Source: Cyprinodon diabolis | Lineage: Eukaryota; Chordata; Actinopteri; Cyprinodontiformes; Cyprinodontidae | NCBI GenBank assembly: GCA_030533445.1 | Contig: CM060066.1 | Span: forward strand, 1,771,749-1,835,748 | Length of the DNA stretch: 64,000 bases | Reading direction: 5' to 3' | Shown here: one piece after another, positions 9,301 to 22,400 of the stretch | Layout of the letters: every line of letters starts with the position of its first letter | How positions within the stretch are numbered: position 1 is the first letter of the stretch | Notes under the pieces: generated by a model | Told to the model about the DNA's origin: nothing | Seen by the model: only the letters and a program-made list of their open reading frames with translations | Database searches by the model: none | Program-made: the position numbers and the translations under genes

Positions 9301-9656
9301 ACAGATTTTACCTCTGCTGTTTTAAACAGCACATATTAATCTAATGGAGGGTGAAAGGACTGATTTAACATTGGGAAATGGATACTATATGACTGCTGTC
9401 CATGACACTTCCCTTGCCACTCAGCACTGATAGACTTTCAAAATAAGACTCCAGGGACCCTACAAAATAAAAGCCTCTATATTTTTTACATATATTTATT
9501 GCCCTATATGGCTCAACATTATGACCCAAACTCAACCCCGTTTTAGAGAATAGACTCTAGGAGACTGTTTAAAACACACCCTATAGCAAATTTCAAAATA
9601 AAAGCCTCCCATTTCCGCTTCATCTACTGCCCTAATAACATGGAAAAAGAGTGATT
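6345..9656. repeat. Array unit 3 (3,312 bp, two-copy 69-bp minisatellite)
   Basis: Complete unit, lengthened by two copies of the hairpin minisatellite at 7309-7446. It carries the one-base deletion 'cacacccagag' (about 6555; most units read 'cacaccccagag'), which is also seen in units 7, 15, 16, 17 and 19. Its right half shares 'aatcgaagac' (about 8409) with units 5 and 11. Confidence 0.97.
7309..7446. repeat. 66-69 bp hairpin minisatellite, two copies (unit 3)
   Basis: Two direct copies start at GGGGGGCC at 7309 and 7378. Each contains the hairpin CATGCC-GAA-GGCATG extended by GGGCC/GGCCC, then 'acctactactattg', 'cacatatttattccgcg' and an ATT run. The initial GGGGGGCCAC is the exact inverse of GTGGCCCCCC just upstream of the AT palindrome, giving a further 10-bp inverted repeat across the insertion point. 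Confidence 0.97.
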
Positions 9657-12600
9657 TAACGATTGGAAAGTAATCAACTATCATTGACGGGTCTGAACAT
9701 TTTCTATAAACACAACTCTGTTGGACTTTCAAAATAAGACTCCAGGGACCCTACAAAATAAAAGCCTCTAGATTATACTAATGCATTAATTGATGCAAAT
9801 GGCTCAACATTATGACCCAAACTCTTCCAGGTTGTTTTTATTAGACTCTAGTGACCTTTTCAAAACACACCCCAGAGCAAATTTCACAATAAAAGTCTCC
9901 CATTTACTCTGTAATACAGCAACTATTCACCTAATAACATGGAAAACCAGTGATTTAACATTTGGAAATGGATTCTATATCACTGCTGGGCGTGACCCAT
10001 CTTTTGATGCACATTCATGATAGACTTTCAAAATAAGACTACAAGGACTCTACAGAATAAAAGCCTCTTCCTTATACACACTCATACATTCTGGCATATT
10101 GCTCATTGCCATTGGTGATTTCATCACTGCAATGGCTCTTAGAAGGCGGGCGGAGCCCGCCAATGGTAACAGGCGGGCGGAGCCCGCCAAAGGTGATTAC
10201 ATCACTGCAATGGCTCTTAGCAGGCGGGCTGAGCCCGCCATTGGTGATTTCATCACTGCAATGGCTCTTAGAAGGCGGGCAGAGCCCGCCATTGGTGATT
10301 TTTTTCTTCACTGAGATGGCTCCTACCAGGCGGGCAAAGCCCGCCAACTGGGCTTTACCCACTGTGTTTCAATATGGACAACCCATATTACCCTTGTGCA
10401 TCATACGCTGTGCACGTCTATTTCCCAGATTTCAGCACAAGTGGCACACAGCTCTCTTTGCCCATGAACTTGCCCTCTTTCCTTCCCTCAGCAGCCCTCA
10501 AAGGCGTAAGCAGTTGGTCTGGGGAGCCCCGACGTCACTTGCCAGGGCCGTATTGGCCCGGTTCCCCAGACGGGCAGTAGGTGGCCCCCCTCAAAATTTC
10601 TTTAGAAATTTTCTAGTTATTATTATAATTCTCCCGTATACCCAAAACTTCGGCACGTAACTAGTCCCGCACGGTTTGGCGGATCGGGCCCAAAGTTGGC
10701 ACACGCGTTGGGACCAATGGGGTGATGTGTGCTTGTATAAAACTTTCTCATTAGTCCGAAGGTTTGCGAATTATTAGCGAAAACGTCGCAAAAAAATCCC
10801 ATAGGAAATGAATGGGAAGAGGTAAAAAAAAGCATAAAAAACAGCACTTCACTGTGTCGGCAGACATTCACCTAGAAAAACAGTTTGAAGCTCAGTTTGT
10901 AGATAAATCCTTCGTCTATTTAAAACTGAAGACGGTATGTTGATAACTGCTACGGTTTTTGTATAATCAGACCTCAAGCGCCACAAAGTTTTAGCAAAAT
11001 CCAGCCTGCTAGAGTGGAGCAACTGAAAAGCTAGAGTGTGAGGCAGGCATTTTTTAAACACAAAAAAACATTTTAAACTCGCCCTCACGGCCACATATTT
11101 ATAGCTAGAGTCACCATTTTTGGTCAGTTTGTAGACTGAAATCTCTGGACCCACACAATATCTTCGGAATTACGGTAGGATTAATACTTTTCCTTAAAAA
11201 CCCTCCAGACCGACCTAAAGTCGATGAAAATCAGAGCCGTTTTTCATTGGTTTTGGAGCAGAAGAGGGGAGAAAAACGAATCAGACTATGTGTTTTAAAC
11301 TCGTCATAAATATTTTTCTGAATGACACACATACACCAAAGTTGGCTTAGTTGGAGTCGAAGGATGACTGACGCTCACGGTGAAAAAATTTTTTGAATAA
11401 CTCATACGGTTTTTGCTCAGCAGTCGTTTGTTCGGAGGACATTTTAAGCACCTGAAAGCTGAGTGACAGTGACCTGCTGCAGCTAGCTCAATTAGAAGCT
11501 TAGGTGTGATGAAACGTTTTTTCTTTTTCTTTCTCTTCCCATTCAGTTTGTAGATGATCTACAGCCATGAAAGTTACTCCAATTGAAGACAAGATATAGC
11601 TGTCGCTTAGATAAAAATAATTTTTCAGATACCTTTTACGGTTTTTACTCAGCAGTCGTTTGTTCGGAGGGGTGCTTTAGCAGCTAAAAGGTGAGTGAGA
11701 GTTAGGTCCTGCAGTTAAAAGAAAGGGAGGAGCAGGTGGGCCAACCATTTTGTTTGTGCTTCGTTTTGGGTTGTGAAAGACCTACAGACATGAAGGTTAC
11801 CCCAGTCTGAGACAAAGGATAGATGTTGCTTTCACTGAAATAATTTTTCAGATACCTTTTACGGTTTTTGCTCAGCAGTCGTTTGTTCGGAGGGTAAGCA
11901 CCTGGAAGCTAGCTGACAGTTAGCTTCTGCAGCAGCCTGCTAGAGTGCAGCTGCTGAAATCTTAGTGTGAGGCGGCCATTTTTTTAAGATCAAACATCTT
12001 ATTCTCGCCCTCACGGCCACATATTTTGAGCTACAGTCACCATTTTTGGTCAGTTTGTAGACTGAAACCTCTGGACTCACACAATGTCTTCTGAATTACG
12101 GTAGGATTAATACTTTTCCTTAAAAACCCTCCAGACCAACCTAAAGTCGATGAGAGTTTCAGCCTTTCTCTATTCTTTTTGAGCTGAAGATGGGAGAGAA
12201 ACGAATCAGACTATGTGTTTTCAACTCGTCATAAATATTTTTCTGAATGACACACATACACCAAAGTTGGTATAGTTGGAGTCGAAGGATTGCTGATGCT
12301 CATGGTGAAAATGTTTTTTGAATAACTCATACGGTTTTTCATCAGTAGTCGTTTGTTCGGTGCCGTTCTTCCCATACAAAAAAGCCTGGGAAGAAGAAAC
12401 CAATAGTGAGTGCAGCTGTTGTCTGTGTCAGTGAGAGGCTCCTTAAGCGTTGTCAAGGTTACCAAGCTTCAAACAGATTTTACCTCTGCTGTTTTAAACA
12501 GCACATATTAATCTAATGGAGGGTGAAAGGACTGATTTAACATTGGGAAATGGATACTATATGACTGCTGTCCATGACACTTCCCTTGCCACTCAGCACT

Positions 12601-12828
12601 GATAGACTTTCAAAATAAGACTCCAGGGACCCTACAAAATAAAAGCCTCTATATTTTTTACATATATTTATTGCCCTATATGGCTCAACATTATGACCCA
12701 ACCTCAACCCCGTTTTAGAGAATAGACTCCAGGAGACTGTTTAAAACACACCCTATAGCAAATTTCAAAATAAAAGCCTCCCATTTCCGCTTCATCTACT
12801 GCCCTAATAACATGGAAAAAGAGTGATT
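9657..12828. repeat. Array unit 4 (3,172 bp)
   Basis: Complete unit with five GC hairpins. Two carry loop changes: TGA at about 10223 and AAA at about 10330. From about 11,704 to its end it appears identical to unit 10 at an offset of 19,265 bp. Shared markers are 'catattttgagc' (about 12021), 'ggtttttcatcag' (about 12331) and 'acccaacctc' (about 12697). Confidence 0.97.
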
Positions 12829-15800
12829 TAACGATTGGAAAGTAATCAACTATCATTGACGGGTCTGAACATTTTCTATAAACACAACTCTGTTGGACTT
12901 TCAAAATAAGACTCCAGGGACCCTACAAAATAAAAGCCTCTAGATTATACTAATGCATTAATTGATGCAAATGGCTCAACATTATGACCCAAACTCTTCC
13001 AGGTTGTTTTTATTAGACTCTAGTGACCTTTTCAAAACACACCCCAGAGCAAATTTCACAATAAAAGTCTCCCATTTACTCTGTAATACAGCAACTATTC
13101 ACCTAATAACATGGAAAACCAGTGATTTAACATTTGGAAATGGATTCTATATCACTGCTGGGCGTGACCCATCTTTTGATGCACATTCATGATAGACTTT
13201 CAAAATAAGACTACAAGGACTCTACAGAATAAAAGCCTCTTCCTTATACACACTCATACATTCTGGCATATTGCTCATTGCCATTGGTGATTTCATCACT
13301 GCAATGGCTCTTAGCAGGCGGGCGGAGCCCGCCATTGGTGATTTCATCACTGCAATGGCTCTTAGAAGGCGGGCAGAGCCCGCCATTGGTGATTTTTTTC
13401 TTCACTGAGATGGATCCCAGAAGGCGGGCGAAGCCCGCAAACTGGGCTTTACCCACTGTGTTTCAATATGGACAACCCATATTACCCTTGTGCATCATAC
13501 GCTGTGCACGTCTATTTCCCAGATTTCAGCACAAGTGGCACACAGCTCTCTTTGCCCATGAACTTGCCCTCTTTCCTTCCCTCAGCAGCCCTCAAAGGCG
13601 TAAGCAGTTGGTCTGGGGAGCCCCGACGTCACTTGCCAGGGCCGTATTGGCCCGGTTCCCCAGACGGGCAGTAGGTGGCCCCCCTCAAAATTTCTTTAGA
13701 AATTTTCTAGTTATTATTATAATTCTCCCGTATACCCAAAACTTCGGCGCGTAACTAGTCCCGCACGGTTTGGCGGATCGGGCCCAAAGTTGGCACACGC
13801 GTTGGGACCAATGGGGTGATGTGTGCTTGTATAAAACTTTCTCATTAGTCCGAAGGTTTGCGAATTATTAGCGAAAACGTCGCAAAAAAATCCCATAGGA
13901 AATGAATGGGAAGAGGTAAAAAAAAGCATAAAAAACAGCACTTCACTGTGTCGGCATACATTCACCTAGAAAAACAGTTTGAAGCTCAGTTTGTAGATAA
14001 ATCCTTCGTCTATTTAAAACTGAAGACGGTATGTTGATAACTGCTACGGTTTTTGTATAATCAGACCTCAAGCGCCACAAAGTTTTAGCAAAATCCAGCC
14101 TGCTAGAGTGGAGCAACTGAAAAGCTAGAGTGTGAGGCAGGCGTTTTTTAAACACAAAAAAACATTTTAAACTCGCCCTCACGGCCACATATTTATAGCT
14201 AGAGTCACCATTTTTGGTCAGTTTGTAGACTGAAATCTCTGGACCCACACAATATCTTCGGAATTACGGTAGGATTAATACTTTTCCTTAAAAACCCTCC
14301 AGACCGACCTAAAGTCGATGAAAATCAGAGCCGTTTTTCATTGGTTTTGGAGCAGAAGAGGGGAGAAAAACGAATCAGACTATGTGTTTTAAACTCGTCA
14401 TAAATATTTTTCTGAATGACACACATACACCAAAGTTGGCATAGTTGGAGTCGAAGGATGACTGACGCTCACGGTGAAAAAATTTTTTGAATAACTCATA
14501 CGGTTTTTGCTCAGCAGTCGTTTGTTCGGAGGACATTTTAAGCACCTGAAAGCTGAGTGACAGTGACCTGCTGCAGCTAGCTCAATTAGAAGCTTAGGTG
14601 TGATGAAACGTTTTTTCTTTTTCTTTCTCTTCCCATTCAGTTTGTAGATGACCTACAGCCATGAAAGTTACTCCAATCGAAGACAAGATATAGCTGTCGC
14701 TTAGATAAAAAGAATTTTTCAGATACCTTTTACGGTTTTTACTCAGCAGTCGTTTGTTCGGAGGGGTGCTTTAGCAGCTAAAAGGTGAGTGAGAGTGAGG
14801 TCCTGCAGTTAAAAGAAAGGGAGGAGCAGGTGGGCCAACCATTTTGTTTGTGCTTCGTTTTGGGTTGTGAAAGACCTACAGACATGAAGGTTACCCCAGT
14901 CTGAGACAAAGGATAGATGTTGCTTTCACTGAAAGAATTTTTCAGATATCTTTTACGGTTTTTGCTCAGCAGTCGTTTGTTCGGAGGGTAAGCACCTGGA
15001 AGCTAGCTGACAGTTAGCTTCTGCAGCAGCCTGCTAGAGTGCAGCTGCTGAAATCTTAGTGTGAGGCGGCCATTTTTTTCAGATCAAACATCTTATTCTC
15101 GCCCTCACGGCCACATATTTGGAGCTACAGTCACCATTTTTGGTCAGTTTGTAGACTGAAACCTCTGGACTCACACAATGTCTTCGGAATTACGGTAGGA
15201 TTAATACTTTTCCTTAAAAACCCTCCAGACCAACCTAAAGTCGATGAGAGTTTCAGCCTTTCTCTATTCTTTTTGAGCTGAAGATGGGAGAGAAACGAAT
15301 CAGACTATGTGTTTTCAACTCGTCATAAATATTTTTCTGAATGACACACATACACCAAAGTTGGTATAGTTGGAGTCGAAGGATTGCTGATGCTCATGGT
15401 GAAAATGTTTTTTGAATAACTCATACGGTTTTTGATCAGTAGTCGTTTGTTCGGTGCCGTTCTTCCCATACAAAAAAGCCTGGGAAGAAGAAACCAATAG
15501 TGAGTGCAGCTGTTGTCTGTGTCAGTGAGAGGCTCGTTAAGCGTTGTCAAGGTTACCAAGCTTCAAACAGATTTTACCTCTGCTGTTTTAAACAGCACAT
15601 ATTAATCTAATGGAGGGTGAAAGGACTGATTTAACATTGGGAAATGGATACTATATGACTGCTGTCCATGACACTTCCCTTGCCACTCAGCACTGATAGA
15701 CTTTCAAAATAAGACTCCAGGGACCCTACAAAATAAAAGCCTCTATATTTTTTACATATATTTATTGCCCTATATGGCTCAACATTATGACCCAAACTCA

Positions 15801-15922
15801 ACCCCGTTTTAGAGAATAGACTCTAGGAGACTGTTTAAAACACACCCTATAGCAAATTTCAAAATAAAAGCTTCCCATTTCCGCTTCATCTACTGCCCTA
15901 ATAACATGGAAAAAGAGTGATT
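12829..15922. repeat. Array unit 5 (3,094 bp, three GC hairpins)
   Basis: Complete unit, 78 bp shorter than its neighbours because the GC-hairpin minisatellite has three hairpins instead of five. The last hairpin is degraded (GCCCGCA, about 13432). The unit appears identical to unit 11 at an offset of 19,265 bp. Confidence 0.97.
13279..13439. repeat. GC-hairpin minisatellite, contracted (three hairpins), unit 5
   Basis: Only three hairpins remain, a loss of 78 bp relative to the five-hairpin form. The last stem is imperfect (GCCCGCA). An identical contracted allele occurs in unit 11 (32544-32704), so it was copied rather than lost twice. Confidence 0.95.
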
Positions 15923-18900
15923 TAACGATTGGAAAGTAATCAACTATCATTGACGGGTCTGAACATTTTCTATAAACACAACTCTGTTGGACTTTCAAAA
16001 TAAGACTCCAGCGACCCTACAAAATAAAAGCCTCTAGATTATACTAATGCATTAATTGATGCAAATGGCTCAACATTATGACCCAAACTCTTCCAGGTTG
16101 TTTTTATTAGACTCTAGTGACCTTTTCAAAACACACCCCAGAGCAAATTTCACAATAAAAGTCTCCCATTTACTCTGTAATAAAGCAACTATTCACCTAA
16201 TAACATGGAAAACCAGTGATTTAACATTTGGAAATGGATTCTATATCACTGCTGGGCGTGACCCATCTTTTGATGCACATTCATGATAGACTTTCAAAAT
16301 AAGACTACAAGGACTCTACAGAATAAAAGCCTCTTCCTTATACACACTCATACATTCTGGCATATTGCTCATTGCCATTGGTGATTTCATCACTGCAATG
16401 GCTCTTAGAAGGAGGGCGGAGCCCGCCAATGGTAACAGGCGGGCGGAGCCCGCCAAAGGTGATTACATCACTGCAATGGCTCTTAGCAGGCGGGCGGAGC
16501 CCGCCATTGGTGATTTCATCACTGCAATGGCTCTTAGAAGGCGGGCAGAGCCCGCCATTGGTGATTTTTTTCTTCACTGAGATGGCTCCTAGCAGGCGGG
16601 CGAAGCCCGCCAACTGGGCTTTACCCACTGTGTTTCAATATGGACAACCCATATTACCCTTGTGCATCATACGCTGTGCACGTCTATTTCCCAGATGTCA
16701 GCACAAGTGGCACACAGCTCTCTTTGCCCATGAACTTGCCCTCTTTCCTTCCCTCAGCAGCCCTCAAAGGCGTAAGCAGTTGGTCTGGGGAGCCCCGACG
16801 TCACTTGCCAGGGCCGTATTGGCCCGGTTCCCCAGACGGGCAGTAGGTGGCCCCCCTCAAAATTTCTTTAGAAATTTTCTAGTTATTATTGGGGGGCCAC
16901 ATGCCGAAGGCATGGCCCACCTACTACTATTGCACATATTTATTCCGCGTATTATTGGGGGGCCACATGCCGAAGGCATGGCCCACCTACTACTATTGCA
17001 CATATTTATTCCGCGTATTATTATTGGGGGGCCACATGCCGAAGGCATGGCCCACCTACTACTATTGCACATATTTATTCCGCGTATTATTATTGGGGGG
17101 CCACATGCCGAAGGCATGGCCCACCTACTACTATTGCACATATTTATTCCGCGTATTATTATTGGGGGGCCACATGCCGAAGGCATGGCCCACCTACTAC
17201 TATTGCACATATTTATTCCGCGTATTATTATTATTATAATTCTCCCGTATACCCAAAACTTCGGCGCATAACTAGTCCCGCACGGTTTGGCGGATCGGGC
17301 CCAAAGTTGGCACACGCGTCGGGACCAATGGGGTGATGTGTGCTTGTATAAAACTTTCTCATTAGTCCGAAGGTTTGCGAATTATTAGCGAAAACGTCGC
17401 AAAAAAATCCCATAGGAAATGAATGGGGAGAGGAAAAAAAAAGCATAAAAAACAGCACTTCACTGTGTCGGCATACATTCACCTAGAAAAACAGTTTGAA
17501 GCTCAGTTTGTAGATAAATCCTTCGTCTATTTAAAACTGAAGACGGTATGTTGATAACTGCTACGGTTTTTGTATAATCAGACCTCAAGCGCCACAAAGT
17601 TTTAGCAAAATCCAGCCTGCTAGAGTGGAGCAACTGAAAAGCTAGAGTGTGAGGCAGGCGTTTTTTAAACACAAAAAAACATTTTAAACTCGCCCTCACG
17701 GCCACATATTTATAGCTAGAGTCACCATTTTTGGTCAGTTTGTAGACTGAAATCTCTGGACCCACACAATATCTTCGGAATTACGGTAGGATTAATACTT
17801 TTCCTTAAAAACCCTCCAGACCGACCTAAAGTCGATGAAAATCAGAGCCGTTTTTCATTGGTTTTGGAGCAGAAGAGGGGAGAAAAACGAATCAGACTAT
17901 GTGTTTTAAACTCGTCATAAATATTTTTCTGAATGACACACATACACCAAAGTTGGCATAGTTGGAGTCGAAGCATGACTGACGCTCACGGTGAAAAAAT
18001 TTTTTGAATAACTCATACGGTTTTTGCTCAGCAGTCGTTTGTTCGGAGGACATTTTAAGCACCTGAAAGCTGAGTGACAGTGACCTGCTGCAGCTAGCTC
18101 AATTAGAAGCTTAGGTGTGATGAAACGTTTTTTCTTTTTCTTTCTCTTCCCGTTCAGTTTGTAGATGACCTACAGCCATGAAAGTTACTCCAATTGAAGA
18201 CAAGATATAGCTGTCGCTTAGATAAAAAGAATTTTTCAGATACCTTTTACGGTTTTTACTCAGCAGTCGTTTGTTCGGAGGGGTGCTTTAGCAGCTAAAA
18301 GGTGAGTGAGAGTGAGGTCCTGCAGTTCAAACAAAGGGAGGAGCAGGTGGGCCAACCATTTTGTTTGTGCTTCGTTTTGGGTTGTGAAAGACCTACAGAC
18401 ATGAAGGTTACCCCAGTCTGAGACAAAGGATAGATGTTGCTTTCACTGAAAGAATTTTTCAGATATCTTTTACGGTTTTTGCTCAGCAGTCGTTTGTTCG
18501 GAGGGTAAGCACCTGGAAGCTAGCTGACAGTTAGCTTCTGCAGCAGCCTGCTAGAGTGCAGCTGCTGAAATTTAGTGTGAGGCGGCCATTTTTTTAAGAT
18601 CAAACATCTTATTCTCGCCCTCACGGCCACATATTTGGAGCTACAGTCACCATTTTTGGTCAGTTTGTAGACTGAAACCTCTGGACTCACACAATGTCTT
18701 CGGAATTACGGTAGGATTAATACTTTTCCTTAAAAACCCTCCAGACCAACCTAAAGTCGATGAGTTTCAGCCTTTCTCCATTCTTTTTGAGCTGAAGATG
18801 GGAGAGAAACGAATCAGACTATGTGTTTTCAAGTCGTCATAAATATTGTTCTGAATGACACACATACACCAAAGTTGGTATAGTTGGAGTCGAAGGATTG

Positions 18901-19436
18901 CTGATGCTCATGGTGAAAATGTTTTTTGAATAACTCATACGGTTTTTGATCAGTAGTCGTTTGTTCGGTGCCGTTCTTCCTATACAAAAAAGCCTGGGAA
19001 GAAGAAACGAATAGTGAGTGCAGCTGTTGTCTGTGTCAGTGAGAGGCTCGTTAAGCGTTGTCAAGGTTACCAAGCTTCAAACAGATTTTACCTCTGCTGT
19101 TTTAAACAGCACATATTAATCTAATGGAGGGTGAAAGGACTGATTTAACATTGGGAAATGGATACTATATGACTGCTGTCCATGACACTTCCCTTGCCAC
19201 TCAGCACTGATAGACTTTCAAAATAAGACTCCAGGGACCCTACAAAATAAAAGCCTCTATATTTTTTACATATATTTATTGCCCTATATGGCTCAACATT
19301 ATGACCCAAACTCAACCCCGTTTTAGAGAATAGACTCTAGGAGACTGTTTAAAACACACCCTATAGCAAATTTCAAAATAAAAGCCTCCCATTTCCGCTT
19401 CATCTACTGCCCTAATAACATGGAAAAAGAGTGATT
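15923..19436. repeat. Array unit 6 (3,514 bp, five-copy 69-bp minisatellite)
   Basis: Longest complete unit, extended by five copies of the hairpin minisatellite at 16891-17232. Its left part, up to the minisatellite, matches unit 12 at 19,265 bp offset, sharing 'taataaagcaac' at about 16180 and 'cagatgtcagc' at about 16693. Its right part differs: 2-bp deletions at about 18570 ('gaaatttag') and 18763 ('gatgagtttc'), and 'aatattgttctg' at 18842. Those from about 18761 rightward are shared with unit 16. Confidence 0.97.
16891..17232. repeat. 66-69 bp hairpin minisatellite, five copies (unit 6)
   Basis: Copies start at 16891, 16957, 17026, 17095 and 17164, with spacings 66, 69, 69 and 69. The 3-bp difference is one ATT triplet at the end of the first copy. 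The copies otherwise look identical. This is the largest expansion in the window. Confidence 0.97.
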
Positions 19437-22400
19437 TAACGATTGGAAAGTAATCAACTATCATTGACGGGTCTGAACATTTTCTATAAACACAACTCTG
19501 TTGGACTTTCAAAATAAGACTCCAGCGACCCTACAAAATAAAAGCCTCTAGATTATACTAATGCATTAATTGATGCAAATGGCTCAACATTATGACCCAA
19601 ACTCTTCCAGGTTGTTTTTATTAGACTCTAGTGACCTTTTCAAAACACACCCAGAGCAAATTTCACAATAAAAGTCTCCCATTTACTCTGTAATACAGCA
19701 ACTATTCACCTAATAACATGGAAAACCAGTGATTTAACATTTGGAAATTGATTCTATATAACTGCTGGGCATGACCCATCTTTAGATGCACTTCCATGAT
19801 AGACTTTCAAAATAAGACTCCAGGGACTCTACAGAATAAAAGCCTCTTCCTTATACACACTCATACATTCTGGCATATTGCTCATTGCCATTTGTAATTT
19901 CATCACTGCAATGGCTCTTAGAAGGCGGGCGGAGCCCGCCATTGGTGATTTCATCACTGCAATGGCTCTTAGAAGGCGGGCGGAGCCCGCCATTGGTGAT
20001 TTCATCACTGCAATGGCTCTTAGCAGGCGGGCAGAGCCCGCCATTGGTGATTTTTTTCATCGCTGCAAGGGCTCCTAGCAGGCGGGCGGAGCCCCCCAAC
20101 TGAGCTTTACCCACTGCGGTTCAATATGGACAACCCATATTACCCTTTTGCATCATACGCTGTGCACGTCTATTTCCCAGATTTCAGCACAAGTGGCACA
20201 CAGCTCTCTTTGCCCATGACCTAGCCCTCTTTCCTTCCCTCAGCAGCCCTCAAAGGCGTAAGCAGTTGGTCTGGTGAGCCCCGACATCACTTGCCAGGGC
20301 CGTATTGGCCCTGTTCCCCAGACGGGCAGTAGGTGGCCCCCCTCAAAATTTCTTTAGAAATTTTCTAGTTATTATTATAATTCTCCCGTATACCCAAAAC
20401 TTCGGCGCGTAACTAGTCCCGCACGGTTTGGCGGATCGGGCCCAAAGTTGGCACACGCGTCGGGACCAATGGGGTGATGTGTGCTTGTATAAAACTTTCT
20501 CATTAGTCCGAAGGTTTGCGAATTATTAGTGAAAACGTCGCAAAAAAATCCCATAGGAAATGAATGGGGAGAGGAAAAAAAAAGCATAAAAAACAGCACT
20601 TCACTGTGTCGGCATACATTCACCTAGAAAAACAGTTTGAAGCTCAGTTTGTAGATAAATCCTTTGTCTATTTAAAACTGAAGACGGTATGTTGATAACT
20701 GCTACGGTTTTTGTATAATCAGACCTCAAGCACCACAAAGTTTTAGCAAAATCCAGCCTGCTAGAGTGGAGCAACTGAAAAGCTAGAGTGTGAGGCAGGC
20801 GTTTTTTAAACACAAAAAAACATTTTAAACTCGCCCTCACGGCCACATATTTATAGCTAGAGTCACCATTTTTGGTCAGTTTGTAGACTGAAATCTCTGG
20901 ACCCACACAATATCTTCGGAATTACGGTAGGATTAATACTTTTCCTTAAAAACCCTCCAGACCGACCTAAAGTCGATGAAAATCAGAGCCGTTTTTCATT
21001 GGTTTTGGAGCAGAAGAGGGGAGAAAAACGAATCAGACTATGTGTTTTAAACTCGTCATAAATATTTTTCTGAATGACACACATACACCAAAGTTGGCAT
21101 AGTTGGAGTCGAAGGATGACTGACGCTCACGGTGAAAAATTTTTTTGAATAACTCATACGGTTTTTGCTCAGCAGTCGTTTGTTCGGAGGACATTTTAAG
21201 CACCTGAAAGCTGAGTGACAGTGACCTGCTGCAGCTAGCTCAATTAGAAGCTTAGGTGTGATGAAACGTTTTTTCTTTTTCTTTCTCTTCCCATTCAGTT
21301 TGTAGATGACCTACAGCCATGAAAGTTACTCCAATTGAAGACAAGATATTGCTGTCGCTTAGATAAAAAGAATTTTTGAGATACCTTTTACGGTTTTTAC
21401 TCAGCAGTCGTTTGTTCGGAGGGGTGCTTTAGCAGCTAAAAGGTGAGTGAGAGTGAGGTCCTGCAGTTAAAAGAAAGGGAGGAGCAGGTGGGCCAACCAT
21501 TTTGTTTGTGCTTCGTTTTGGGTTGTGAAAGACCTACAGACATGAAGGTTACCCCAGTCTGAGACAAAGGATAGATGTTGCTTTCACTGAAAGAATTTTT
21601 CAGATATCTTTTACGGTTTTTGCTCAGCAGTCGTTTGTTCGGAGGGTAAGCACCTGGAAGCTAGCTGACAGTTAGCTTCTGCAGCAGCCTGCTAGAGTGC
21701 AGCTGCTGAAATCTTAGTGTGAGGCGGCCATTTTTTTCAGATCAAACATCTTATTCTCGCCCTCACGGCCACATATTTGGAGCTACAGTCACCATTTTTG
21801 GTCAGTTTGTAGACTGAAACCTCTGGACTCACACAATGTCTTCAGAATTACGGTAGGATTAATACTTTTCCTTAAAAACCCTCCAGACCAACCTAAAGTC
21901 GATGAGAGTTTCAGCCTTTCTCTATTCTTTTTGAGCTGAAGATGGGAGAGAAACGAATCAGACTATGTGTTTTCAACTCGTCATAAATATTTTTCTGAAT
22001 GACACACATACACCAAAGTTGGTATAGTTGGAGTCGAAGGATTGCTGATGCTCATGGTGAAAATGTTTTTTGAATAACTCATACGGTTTTTGATCAGTAG
22101 TCGTTTGTTCGGTGCCGTTCTTCCCATACAAAAAAGCCTGGGAAGAAGAAACCAATAGTGAGTGCAGCTGTTGTCTGTGTCAGTGAGAGGCTCGTTAAGC
22201 GTTGTCAAGGTTACCAAGCTTCAAACAGATTTTACCTCTGCTGTTTTAAACAGCACATATTAATCTAATGGAGGGTGAAAGGACTGATTTAACATTGGGA
22301 AATGGATACTATATGACTGCTGTCCATGACACTTCCCTTGCCACTCAGCACTGATAGACTTTCAAAATAAGACTCCAGGGACCCTACAAAATAAAAGCCT

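Noticed and set aside
16891..17232. Possible CRISPR-like array (hairpin repeats with regular spacing).
   Set aside because: The copies are contiguous and identical with no variable spacers, there are no cas genes, and the context is a eukaryotic satellite.
16889..17315. Long repetitive frames on both strands over the five-copy minisatellite (a 23-residue repeat).
   Set aside because: The repeat length of 69 bp is divisible by three and lacks stops in several frames, so these open frames follow from the DNA repeat. Opposite strands are equally open.
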